Below are positions 49,001 through 63,100 of a DNA stretch of 64,000 nucleotides, piece by piece. Below the pieces are notes generated by a model. That model ran no database searches, was not told the DNA's origin, and saw only the letters and a list, made by a program, of their open reading frames with translations. Numbering within the stretch: position 1 is the stretch's first letter; the number at the start of each line of letters is the position of its first letter. Source of the stretch: Synanceia verrucosa (Eukaryota; Chordata; Actinopteri; Perciformes; Synanceiidae); the NCBI GenBank assembly GCA_029721515.1, contig CM056551.1:28444437-28508436 (forward strand). Direction: 5' to 3'. The translations under genes and the position numbers were made by a program.

Positions 49001-51130
49001 AATCTGTGTATATTGTATTTTGCTTTTTATTTACTTAATTACCTCTGTGTTTTTTTTTCTACTTTTGTATGTTTGTATTTATTTTTTATTACATGCTTTT
49101 GTACATGCTTTGTTTCCCTCCTAGGTATGTGCACAGAAGGAGGAGGGACTGGGGTGGACATGGGGTATATATATTAGGACACATGTCAGTGAAATTTGTT
49201 GGGAATATTTGTAAAATTGAATGACAATAAAAAGAAGATAATAACAATAGTACATTAATTTATAACATAAATGTATCTGTATGAAAAGTATCCAAACTGC
49301 AGGTTCAGAAATACCTTCAGGGGCAATTCCACTCTGTAAACTGCAAGAGAGACATAAAAACATTTAATAATTAATGACATAATGACAGATTCATGGATAT
49401 ACACATGGTAGGGCCAAGAGAAAGGCAGACATACGAAGACCTGCGACTCATGGGTCTGGCCCAGCTGTTCCACACTGAATGAGAAGGTCTCCACACATCC
49501 TGAAGGCCAACGCAATCACAGTCAGACCAAACTTAATATTTCTTATAGTTCATCAATTGCCACTGATTTACCTGATGGGAAAACACTTGCTTCTGCAACA
49601 AATCCATTGGTTCAAAATCTGAAACAATATCAATAGTTTCAATATTCAAGATAAACAAACTTGTACATTGCTCATACTATTAGGCCCTGTATTTAATCAC
49701 AGCATTGATTTTGTCATAAATTCAGACAATCTCTACATCATCATCCTCCTTTTCTTTCCTCCCTCTTGTGCCATTAAGCACTGTGGTTCAATGGGATGAC
49801 CTATGCTTACAATATTCTGAAATACTATCAGTGCTTGATTTAAATAGATCCTTACTGAGCTGACTGAGGCTGGCTGAAGCCGACCAACATGCAGGCTCTC
49901 CTCTCAACCTCTGCCTCCAGCAGGCATCAGACAGATGGGACTGCATCGATGCCCGTTTTCAACAGGAAATAAAGAGTAACAGAATATAAAGCAAAAGGTT
50001 TTTATGACCTGTGCAATATTCAGCGTAATACTGAGCATTCATGGAGACATTTCAACGCTCTGGACATCTTACAGTTTCTGGACCGCTCTCTTGTATCTTC
50101 ACTGTCTTCCTGTTATGGGTTTTGCCTCTGCTGTCTAAGACTTGTGAGAAGTCAGAGGACCTGGACCACTCTGCTGAAACAAAAACACACATGATCTGCT
50201 CGACAGTTCAGGGATTTAGTACGTAAAAGTAGACAAGCTTGACATCGACACAGCATGCGTAACATGAAGATTTATGAGCTAATGCTTGGTCTACCGTCCA
50301 TTTTAATAAATAATTAGGTTAACTACGTTACCTCTGCTCCTCCCAGCCAGCAACCACTCTTTGTTCATTGGTTCGTGAAGAGAAGGAAATGATCCCCTCA
50401 TAGGACTGAGAGGTGTCCCACAGAAAGTCATGTTCTCCACGCTGGATGACAGCGATCTGCAGTAGCCAAAGGGATGGCCTTTAGAGGACCATGCCCACCT
50501 GGGAGGTTTCACAGGTCTTTCCCAGCGGCTCAAAGGTTTGGACCGAGAGCCAGGTTGGCTATCCTCCAGTGAAAAGGCAGGATTCACCAAACCTTCAGAG
50601 ATATCTCGAGGCTCAGACAGAAGGACGGTGTTGCTGGAAGCTCTGGACACTTCTATATTACACAGCTGTTCATGCATGTTCATCCTTTCCTCCTCTTGCT
50701 CTTCCTCCTCTTCTTCCATGGAAGTTTCTTCTTGACTGGGACACAGGTATGGCTCACAGGTCCAGGGTTTATGATGTGGTGACTCCAAGCCTCCAAGAGA
50801 AAGAGGAGATCCACAACAGGACAGTCCACAGGAGCTGCAGGAGGTCTGATCCCTGAAACCACCGAGATGGACTCCACCTACCTTGTGAGTGAGAAAAAGG
50901 AAGCATTCTGACTGTAAATCCTAGATAAAAAATGTGTTAAACTAAATATGTGGTAGTTTTAAGGTTACAAAACTGAGAGGAGGTCAAGGTATTAAACATC
51001 ACCATCATGTCAGTCAGCTTCTCCTAGATAGCATTCCTTCAATGTTCATCATTCAGGAGATTTTTTGCGAGCGCCAAATTATCAACAGAGGCCTTCAATC
51101 GGACCCGTATATATTATATGTTATATTATC

Positions 51131-51168
<38 letters not shown>

Positions 51169-54100
51169 TAGAGTCATTTCCATTTCAATGAAATGTTACA
51201 TATTTTACCTTTAAATTTCCTTTCTGTCTACAGCTGTCATGATGAAATTAAGCAACAGCAAGTACCTCCTTTGCTCCTTCCTCTTCCTCCTCGGTGCATC
51301 CTTGTCTTCCTCCTCTGCTCCCTCGAGCTCCAACATCCTGTGATGACAATCGACTCGCCACCAGAGCATGATCCTTCAGCAAAGAAGGCGGGGTACTTTT
51401 ACACGCCTTGGCCATCACTCGCCGCATATTAAGTACATCCCAGTCTCCTCCACCTCTGTGCGGGAGGGTCCAGCTGTGAGGGAGGATGTGCCGGGACGCC
51501 TTGATGGGTCGACATTGAGCCAGACGTGCCTCCTCCTGGTACAGGCTGTCGGAAGCAGAGAGCAGAGTGAGGGTGTCCACGGCCTGCACTGACAGGTCCT
51601 GGAGTTGACCCAGCTGACAGTCAAGGTCCAACAGGCTGTCCTGAATGAAGATGACCTTCTCTGAAACCTCCCCCACCATCATGCACATCTCCTCGGCTCT
51701 AGTGGAACAGAAATCAAACATCTTTTTTTCACTTTTTATAACGACGTTACTTTTTTTTTTTTTTTTTAAATAATACTCTATGTCACATGTGAAATAAGAG
51801 TTTGTGTCGTCAAGCAAACCTACAAAGAGAAGTGAAACTTACGCTAGTATGACAGGAATACATACTGGCTAGACTGTGGGACAATGTGAATCAAATTTAT
51901 ATCTTCTAAGCAAACAATCTGAGAAAAGAAAATTCATCTGTTATCTCAGGAATGACACATCAACATAAATACCTCATTGTGATTGTGGCTCACAAAAATT
52001 TCAGTGTTGATTAATCTCTCAATTCATCAATCAGTGGTTTGGTCTATAAAATGGTGAAAAACGTGGATACAGTGTACAAAATGATGTCCTAAAATGTTTT
52101 GTTTTGTCCACAACTCAAATATATTCAGTGTACTGTGGAGGAAAATAAACTGCTGGAATAAAAGAATTTACTCAAACCAATTCACTGATAATCAAAACAG
52201 CTAGTGATTAACTGAACTATAAGGTTAACTCTGATTCAATAGTTGACAACTGATAAATTAATTATCCCTTAAATTACACTTCTGATTTACACAAATTCAT
52301 TGCTATCAATCCAACCTCTCAGCTGTGGCTCTGATCCTGTTATTTTCACTGCTGTGGAGCCCTTTACTCCTCTCATGGAAGTAGACCTCAACACATTTCT
52401 CCTCAAACTCATGGAGCTTCTTACGATCCTCATGGCCCAGGTAGAGCTCTGGCAAAGACAGGTAAGACACAAGTGACTTTATGCACAGACTCAGACTGCT
52501 GAATCCACACACTGCAGTACTCACTGAGCCCAGAGCCTCTCTCCTCCCGTTCAGCATCTCCATTAAACCTCCTGTAGATGGCACTCAAGCCCAAGGTCAT
52601 GTGACTGAGGACAATGAGGGGCGGAGGCAGCCACGGCCTGTCCTGATAGGTCATTATGTAGCGATAACGGTTGTACTTCCACAGCTTATTGGACGTTGAT
52701 GCCATGTCAAAGTATATGTTGCTGTTATTGAGATGAGAACACCCATTTAAATATCCTAATTGGACATAAATGGGATTTAATTTTCAACATGCTTACTTGA
52801 AAAATGCAATGAGGATGTTGACCATGATAATATACTGGAAGAACATATAGACGGCTTGGAGGAACGCCGTCAGAAAGGAAGCAGGAGGACAGGGATGGCC
52901 GTCGTCACATGCTAGTAAAACACATACAAGTGGCAATCAATCATCATATCATTCTTAATTTTGATCAAAGATATGGTTAGTATACAGAGAATCAAGTGAG
53001 CATCACTTGAAACAAGGTGAGGTTGACTGAATGACCTGAATTTTACATGTTGTAGGATCCATTAAAGAGGACGTGCGCCCAAAAGCTGAAAGTGCCCTGC
53101 GCAAAAAAAAAATCTGATATATAAAACCGTGCAAGCACTTTTCCTTTTATAAATCACAGTCCACCTGGAAGGTTGCGCAGGTGGATTCACTTCACGTCCC
53201 GCCCTCTATACACCCACAATTTACCATGAATGGTCATGCAAAGTACCTCATGAATGTTTTTGCATATAAATAAGCCTGCTGGATCAATGGCATTTCACGC
53301 TCAATCATGGCAGCAAAAACAAGAAAACAATACTTTTCTGAGACAGAAGTGGAGGTGCTTGTAAATGAGGTGGCGGTAAGAAAAAATGTTTTATTTGGAG
53401 GTCACTTTAGTGGCATAACACATAAAAGAAGAGCCAGTCAATGACAGCCGCTGGTCACGGTTAGTTAACAGGGCGAGTGGCACTGACCAAAAAAAAGGAA
53501 AGGAAAAAGTGGTCCAATTCCAAGGTGGAGGCGAAAAAAAGAGTGCCGTGGCACCGTCGGAGCATGGCTGCTACAGGTGGGGAAGAAAAAACACCTGAGA
53601 GCACTAACTTACAAGTGTCACACTTACTTCATTAAAGTGCACAGCAGTGTTTCAGCTCAGCTCGGAAACGCATCCGTTTGTCTGTTGGTGCTGTGCCGTT
53701 TAATGAATTAAAAGTGTTACGCTTCACATCAGTGGATACAAAAAACAGCCTCCATCCTTGGGACAGCCAGTGTGTTTGGCGTTGTGTCGGAGAGGGAGGG
53801 GGGCACGGATTTGGCTGAGAACACAGAGGAGATTGGTATGATTTCATCTGTTTGTTAAATGTATCAATTAAATATGTCGACATGTGAAAAAGCACAGCGG
53901 ACTAATGTGTTGTGTCCTCAGTAACTTTAGAGTTGGAAATGGTGGGCGAGGAGGAGGAGGTCCCCGGCGAGTCTGGCACTGTGGCTGCAGACTCGTGGAC
54001 CCATCCCCAGCATCAGTGCGCTCAGCACCGGGTTCAGAGCACACGGAGGCAGCCGGGTGGGAGACAATTAGTGCCATAAAAGAAGTGAGGGACGAACTAC

Positions 54101-57100
54101 CGCAAATACATATGGTCATACAGAATAGGTGTGATATCATATCATCTTTTGCAGATACAATAAAAGGACTTGTTAAAAGTGAGACATACTTGCTGTCTTT
54201 TCACACACGCCTGCAGATATACGCCACTTTCAAGCCCTGTTTTGTGCGTAAGCAAGCTTTATAAATGAGGCCCCTGAACTGTAATATGTGTGTTGTTCCT
54301 CATGTAACAATTTAACATGGGAGTAAACTGACATTTACCACCTCTCCACTAAGAAAGTCAAGTTACCAGGGTTCAGGGTTCAGTTCGAGTGCTTTAAACC
54401 AACACTAGTTAATGAGTGCTTAGTGTTTTCTATCATAAACCACTAACGATCTATCTCTGTTGCGTAGACCTCTCCGTAGATCATCCAGTAGGGCTGGAAG
54501 ATAATATCTCGGGCTAGGCTCCAGGACGGCTCTTCATCTGGCGACAGGATGGCCTTTCTGGACACCCCGAAGCTCAGCAGCACTATTGCCATCATCACCA
54601 CTATGAAGAACATGTTTCTGGTCTGAGAAGACAAAGAGAGATAGAAGAGAGAGGGGTGACTAAAGAAGAAACACACTTTCTTCCTCTCCAATAAGTAGAC
54701 TAGAGGCTCTACTCACCATCTTGGTAATCATGGTGAGGTAAGGCCCAGCATGCTGATTGACAGCCAGCAGATCCATCACCCTGACGAACCAAAAGATGAT
54801 GTCCAGACAGTAACTGATGTGTCCTGCCCTCCGGTAGGGATCAGCATGCCAACGCAGCACCAGTCCAGCCAGGAAGAGGAGGATGGCGATGAAATCTGAT
54901 ACGTTCCAGTACTCTGAGAACCAAATCTTCAACTTCTGGCTCAGCTTCCTCGGCTCAGACATCAGAACCTAATTAAGGGTAAGGGTTCGAGGAAGAGGAA
55001 GAGGAAGAAGAAGAAGAAGAAGAAGAAGATGAAGAGGAAGAAGAAGAAAGATTGAAAGATTTCCATGACTATTTAGCTGATCTTCAACAATCCCTGCGAT
55101 CCTGATGGAGAGGAAGGTGAGGAAAGGTGAGGTTCTCTCAATAATGTTGTCAAATAATTCTAATAACAATCTGAGCCTGTCAGTGGCAAAAACAAGAATT
55201 TTAAGAGGACATAAACTGATGGTTTATGCTCATTTAGAAGCTGCATTGCTATTACAAGACATATTTATGTACTAAATACTTTTATTTAGTAATGCACCTA
55301 AATAGTTAAGTAATTACACACTACTGGCTCTCTCACCTCTCTGGTTTTCTCCACCGCCGTGGACAAGATGTACGCTATGACCAGCCACTCCTGAACACTG
55401 GGTTGATCTTCCATCTTCACCAGGACGACGTAGGAGAACAACATCAGAAAGGCCAAGTAGGACATCTAAAGTGGAACCAGTTAAGAATAAATCAAGCAGT
55501 GATATGGAGACTTTAGAAAAATCCACATTAAATGATGCACATCCAAGACAAAGAGGAGAGAGGTACTCTCAGACCATATGATGTGTTTCAGAAAGCTGGA
55601 ATATTTTTCATTCTGGAGGAACAATGTGTACACCACCTACTGTGTGAAACCAGAACTTGACAACAGGAGCTGTGTAGAAGTCATAGAGTTTTGTGATCCA
55701 GGACAAACACTGCACAGTGATAGTGGAGACGGTTTCTGACACGGGACCAAAACATTTGTCAAGGAATGACAGGCCTCGCTCTGCATCATGACTGTCCTGA
55801 GAGAGTAGAGTAGGAGAAAACATATGACACTACGATGATTAGCACTTCGGCTCCAGCTTGAAAACGGTGCTGGATAAATGCATTACTGGCACTTTACCGT
55901 GTGATCAGTTCCCTGGTGGACTGGTGCCGACTTCACAGACTCAAGTCCAAACAGCATTGCCTCGTGGGACTGTGGTACATGGCACATTTCAGCTTTGCTT
56001 TTAAACTCCAGTAGCAGGATGGCAGGGGGCAGAAGAAGGCTCAAAATAATCTGAAAGAAAAAGATAACAAGTGTGTCATGTAAGTTTGTAGGTTTCCTAT
56101 CCAGGAAAAACAGCTAGTCACACCTCAATCACAAGCTTGGTGAAAACATTAATTTATCACATTATATATTTATTTATTTATTTAATCCATTTATTCCACC
56201 ATTAATAAATATATGACATAATAATAATATGCATTTATTTATTTATCATATTACATATTTAATTCATTTATTCCACTGTTAATAAGTATATAATATAATA
56301 AATTAATGTTTATTTATTTATTAATGGTGTGATAAATAAATATATAATAAAATAAACAAATATACACTAATTTATTATACTAAATATTTATTTATTAACT
56401 GTTGAATAAATGGATCAAATACAAAGACCACAATTAAACAATAATAAAGGTCTCTTGTGAAAAATAATAATAATAAACAAGCTTAATGAAGCATTTTTTT
56501 TAATGGACACTAAAAGTGCTTGACCACTTCAGATTTATGTTCATGCATTATTTTTTTCTTTAAAAAAAATACATCTTACACTAATACAACAAAATCTTTG
56601 CTATAGCAGCGGTAATCACAGACTTGAAGGGTGAAATATATTTTACTGGATTATCCGAGAACTCTCTGCGTGTTTTTAATGTTTACCTTCACAAAGGAGT
56701 TTTTACTCATGTTGAGTGGACCGGTCCAGAGATCTGTAAGGAGGGTCTGAGTGCAGGAGTGTGAGACGAATGGTCTATGACAGGAGGAGACCGCCATCTG
56801 CAGACAGGTGAAGTGGCTCCACGCCTCCATCTCTGAAGTCAACAGCTTCATGGCCATCTGCTCGTTCTGACGAAATGCACAGTCCAACGCGTCCACAGCC
56901 AGCTGACCAAACTCACTGAGTTACAGACAGGAGAGGTGAGATCATTTGCATTTTTTCAGAGAAACAACTGTGTGCAATGCAACACACACACACACACACA
57001 CTTACAGTGAATATGTCTTGAGTCGCTCTGAAATGTTGTCGTCCATACTGCTCTGACGTGCCTGAAACGCCATGGAGCGATAAAGCTTACAGGCCACTGT

Positions 57101-60100
57101 AGCGCGTGCCAATGCTTCCTCGCCGTGCTGCCACAGGAACAGCGCCATCTGTTGACGCTGATGGAGAACCGCCCACACGAACAGGTCATTGAAGTTGAAG
57201 GAAACCAGTAGCTGCGGAGCCTCACTGAAGCCAGGGCTCGACGTGATCACTCGAGTGGTCCCTGATGACACATCTTGCTCCTACGTGGGAAAGTTAGAGA
57301 TATGGACAAAAAATGGATGAAAGGATGATGGGAAATTTTTCACATGGAAAAGATTACATATTCTCTGAGGCTTCAGAGTTTGATTGTAAGATGCTGGATA
57401 TTCAATAAAAAAATAAGTTTAAAAAAAAGATAAATGACAAAAAAATTAATGGAGGCAAGATGATGAAACAAAAATTTGTGCAAGGCATTTTTAAAGCTGT
57501 TACAAGATGGAAACAATAGCATGACTACATACACAGGGTGTTTGATTGACTTTTATCATTTAACTCATACTGAAAAAAAATGCCAAACCTTGGGTTTGTA
57601 GGGCTGAGCTGTTCTGAAGAACTGCAGGTCCTGAGGAGTCCTGCCCCTTGATAAGTTTGGTTTAAATCCCTGTTTAGACAAGGAGCCCATGCTTTCCTGT
57701 CTACCTTCCTGTACACACCAAAAACCACAATGAGGAGAGAGCATCATGGGTAAGAAAGTTCAAGTATAATTACAGTGAACAAACAGGAGAAAAAAAACAA
57801 GTCCAAATGTGTTCTTTTGCTTTAGATGAAAAAATCTCCACGCTCACTTTGTCATGCAGGCGGCTGTAGGCAGCTCTGAAGAGTTTCCGGGTGTAGGTGC
57901 TGCGGTACGCTCCACCTATGAGGTACTCTATCACCAGACCCATGTCAATGAGGGAGAGACGGTAACCTATCGACAGAGAGACCTCCACACAAAAACACAC
58001 AGAAACAGTAAACACACATATACTATATAGATTTAAAAACTGCTGCTACACTTAAACATCTATCGGTACATAAATGCAGCCCAACTGAATATCAAATGCA
58101 GGTGCTAGTGTTAATTTTATTCAGCAGATTGTATTATTATATTAGCACCCAGGAGCCCATTATTTGCACCTGACACATTAGATACTGTGTGGATATTTTT
58201 TTTGAACTTCAGACTGGGTTTAGCAGTAATTACCCAAATCTCCAAACAACATATTTCTCGCATGTATTTTGTCGCTCTTAATATTACTGATCTTTAAAAC
58301 CAGATTAAAAACTCTTCTATTTTTGCTTATGCTTGAGCTCTTTTAAAGGACTTTATAAAAAATATACACATTTTTTACGCTGTATGTTATTTTAGCAATT
58401 TTAGTAAGCTGTCTGTACTTTGTCTCTTTGTTTTTTAATTTTTTTTTTTAATTTTTAATTGTGTAAAGCACATTGAGTTACCCTGGGTATGAAATGTGCT
58501 ATATAAAACAAGCTGCCTTTCCTCACCTAGGATTACCGGCTGTGTGCACATCAGCTGGCTGGTGTTTTTCTGGACATCTTCAACTTGTCCCTGCAGCTAG
58601 CTTCAGTTCCTGTGTGCCTCAAGTCCTCCATCATTGTGCCTGTGCCGAAAAAATCTGCTGTCAACTGCCTCAACGATTACCACCCAGTCGCTCTGACACC
58701 GGTAATTATGAAGTGCTTTGAGAGGATTGTCTTAAGTCACATCAAAGACATCATCCCTGCTACTCTGGACAGACATCAGTTACAGAGAGAACTAATCGAC
58801 AAATGGACTTTAGTTCAGCTTTCAGTACTGTGATCCCAGACAAGCTGACACTGAACATCCACAACCTGGGACTGCCTGGCTCTTTGTGCTACTGGATCAG
58901 AGACTTTCTCACCAACAGGGCTCAAGTGGTGAGAACTGGAGAATTCACAAACTGTTTGTACCTCTCCCCTCTGGAAAGAGGTACAGGAACGTCAAAACCC
59001 ACATCAACAGTCTGAGACACAGCTTCTTCCCCAGAGCTGTGAAATCCATCACCCCATCTCCTCACACGCCCACCCAAAGACTGAACAGTAAACCTGCAGA
59101 CAGACACTCGCACTGCACTTTATGACATTAACAAGCTGCATTTTGATCCGTTTACTCACACCAGCCATTTGTACTGCTAACCTGTATTCTTTTATTCTTT
59201 ATTCTATTTCATATTTATATAGATATCTTTTGATCTATTTTATATTTATATAGATATATTTTAAACATGCCATGTCTTACTGTGTGCCTTAAGCCGAGAG
59301 CTGCTGTACAAAATTTCATTGTGTCTTGCATAATGATTCAATAAAGATTCTTGATTCCAAATAACCAAACAGCCACTGTGTGACTTTTCTCACTCTGGTG
59401 AAAATAGACACTCAGAATTAATTAATAATAGAAATAAATTTATCAACAACTACTTTTCCACCAGTAGAAGGACAATGAGACTGCATCATTGTCATTAGAT
59501 ACTGTGACAATATATATATACTGTGTATTACACTCGTTATTTAATGTCTTATTTACGACTGGATTTGACAGACTATGGTGCCTCCTAGTTCACACTGTAC
59601 ATTAGTGATTGTCAGCAAAAGGAAAAATATAATCAGAAAACAAATTGTGACTATGTGAGTATAAAAAACACAAAGCTGTATATAATTTACCAAATTATAT
59701 TTTTTTATTTTTTAATACAGCAGTTGTTTGTCCTGTGATGCATGCTTTCTGTGTGGACTTCAGATCAACTTATTGAGCTAAAGTTAAAGATGACACCAAC
59801 CAGGATTGGGAGAAAAGAAAGAATGTAATATGTGGCTTTAGCTGGCTGACTAAGATAAGACTAAAATGGCCACACTTTTAGTCAATGAAAACTTGAAATG
59901 AACACCAATAATATCTGAGTAAACAGTGTTGTTGTAGTATACCTTAATATCCATACGATAGTGGGCATATTCTTATTCTCACTACAATTCTCACCTGTTT
60001 TGCATCTTCAACAAGGTGGTGCAGGAAACGCTCCGTCTGCCCCTGTGGCTGTGGACAGAAACTTGCATCATTATTCACAGAAAACACAAAAGAGAAAACA

Positions 60101-63100
60101 CCAACTTCCACATCAGAACAAACGATCTACTGGTTGCTTTTTTAACTCAGTGGCAGCTTCTTAGTGGCACTTATTATCCCAGAGTTATGAATAAATAAAC
60201 AGCCTTTAATACTCAAAAGATAAAGGCAGTGTGGAGAAAGCCAAGCGTGAATGTGCTGATGAAAAAGAGTCTTGTGATCTCAGAAGCATCCCAAAACAAC
60301 AACAACTGGGAAAATATCCTGAAAGCAATTGACCAGGAAACACAGAGATTACTGGTGCAAAACACTTACAGTGCATTATTGTGATTTCGATCAAAGCTGC
60401 AGTTTTGGAATTTGTGCTTCACACACAAAAACACTGCATTCCTTCTGACTGTAAAATAAACGGGCGAGCCGAGGGGAAAACAAAAGAGTAAACAGTGCAG
60501 AAAGACAAACAAAAGTACCGTGGGGTGGAAGTATTTTCTACTACAAATATCTTAATAATGTGTTCTTTTTACTTTTATTTATATCAGCATTGTGTTTCTA
60601 TTCATGACCAGTAAGATTCGGAGCAGATAAACATAACAACCGTGTTGTAGAGCTCCTCGAGGCGACCCACAGTGAGGAAGCGGCTCATGGTCATGCCGTT
60701 GTCAATCAGCAATTTGACAAAACTGACCCGGTCCATCACCAGAGCGTCCAGCATGGCCTGCTCCAAGGATCCCACCTGTATACAGAATATACACTTATCA
60801 TTATTAGACAACAACTATCAAGATGTTCACAATGAACAACGTCCTTTGTGTACATAACTGCACCACAAATGAGTCACTGTCCCACCTGCCAATGCTGCCT
60901 GTAGACCAGGACATCTTTCTGTGCTATGTCAGCCCTGTCCCAGGCCAGAGCCATACTCAGCTGCTCTGCAGGACTGGCCTTGGTTCCTGTTCACCATGCA
61001 AAAGAAAGACAAATAAAACATGACACACTTCTCCACCAGCTGACATTTTGACTCGTCAAAGCAGGAAAAGCAAACTTCTCACATTAAAGATTGTTGTTCA
61101 ATTCAACGGCATCAACAAGTGAAGCTGGCTGAAAGAAAAATTAAAAAGTATTCAGTCCAATCATTAAAATGCCACGCTGAAAACAGTGTTGTCCTAATAG
61201 ACGTGTGAATATTTCAGTTCCAACAGTTTGCACTGTTTTAGTATATACACTTTAGGATTTTTAAATATTTTTTTTTTATATGTAGCATTTTTCTATTTTA
61301 GTACGTCTATTTTATATGTTAGTATAAATAATTATGTCAGGATTTTTAACAGTCTCTGCTCTGTGTGCTCTGCTGCTCTTATTTCTGAATTCTTAGCATA
61401 TGCTGCTGGTTAGTGAATTTCCCTCAGGATAAATTAAGTGTCTATCGATCGATGATTTGATTAGATTTCAAAATTCTCAATTCAACACAAAGAGGTTCTA
61501 AATTCAGGATTAACTCCAGCACGCTGTGTGGTGTGGAAAATGATGGCATGAAAGCAGGATGTATAGAAAGTGATATGTACTGTACATAAGATAAAAAAGA
61601 CATGTATAAAAAATATAAAATGCAGCCTGATAACATAAATGAAACCAGTAGGTTTAGGCTACAGTTGCCTTTATATCTCTCTGAAATACACCCATTTTAA
61701 AAATAAAGTGCACGCAACATAACACTGTAAAAATGGTATTTTGTGTGATTTGTTTTCAGCCATGTCCAGAGTAAGTCTCGGTGGTGAGTCGGTCTGTAAA
61801 TAACAAGCCTGCAACTTGTAAAAGAACGCAGCCGTTGTTAATGTTAATTGCACTTGTGGTTTTCCTGCTATGACATGATAATGAAAAATGTCTATTATAT
61901 TTCTAACCAAGAGGAGAAACATAAGTACCCTTGAGCGTAGTTGTCAAAATGGCGGCATCGGCCTGGTCCTCTGACTCAGAGTCAAAGATGGTTATCTGTG
62001 GTTCAAAGATATGTTGAAGGAGTCAGTGTGTTGAATCACACCGTGTGCACATTCCCAAATGGTGTTTTACTTACAGACTGTCTGTGATCCATACAGCGCA
62101 GGAGGAGACTGTAGAGCTGAGAGGCTTCTTCTGTCTCTACACTAAACACATCTCCAATCCTGACGAGGAAGTCCTCTTTAATGTCAGCATCCAACTGCCT
62201 GAAGAAATGCAGTGGATGTAGAAGTTACAGTTGTGACCTGAGCAGCTACATGAAGGTCACTGGTGAGTGATATGAACATGTTTGGCAAATGCTGCTTTAT
62301 TTCATCTGTGTATCATAAAAACAGCTTGTATATTCGATCTTCCGGTTTACCTTAACTCTTTGAGTGGCATTGATTTATGTCAACGTCATTTAACATCTGA
62401 CACTTCAGTGCTATCAACGTAATAACACTTCAAAGTGTTTTTTCGGCAAAAGGTCGCCAATCTGTCTCCCACAGCCTGTGAGTAATTTTGGGGCTGCTGG
62501 GAGACGTAGTCGGAGAAAAAAGAGATGGTATACACCACAGAGATCAAAGCAGGAAGTGAAGACGAGGAGAAAAAGTGGTGTTTTTGATAGGAGTGGCCTC
62601 AACTCTACCTCTGATAAAATAAGAATGGAACAAAGTAAAAATTTCATGATGAAATGGAGAGTCTCTTCTTTCATTTGAACTATTCAGTGTTTTCAGAGTC
62701 ATAGTGCAAAATATTCTGTGGGTCTTATAATATGATTCAAAATGGGCAAAAACACTGGAACAAGGCACTTTCTGTTTTATAAAAGGGCTGGCACTCAATG
62801 ACTTAATAACCTAAATGAATAATTGACTTGACCTTTTGACAAATGAATGAATGAATGCTGGAGTTTTTGCAGGGTGTTTGAATACAGCTTCTTCACAGAC
62901 ACGAGTCAACGCTACACCCAGCTCTTCTCACCTCTATTTCTCTGAAATAGAGTCTGTCCTTTTAGACCTGCTGCTGTAGATTCAGTAAGGTGTGCATGCA
63001 TACCTGTCTGCAGCAGTCTGCTTGTGTAGGAAGGCGAGCAGGTCAGCAGCACGGCCCGATCCCTCAAACACAAACACAGGCACAGGGGGCACGTTGCTCA

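Noticed and set aside
62478..62678. 66-codon basic open frame inside the piggyBac-like element
   Set aside because: Lys/Arg-rich but no transposase motif; too short and without homology.
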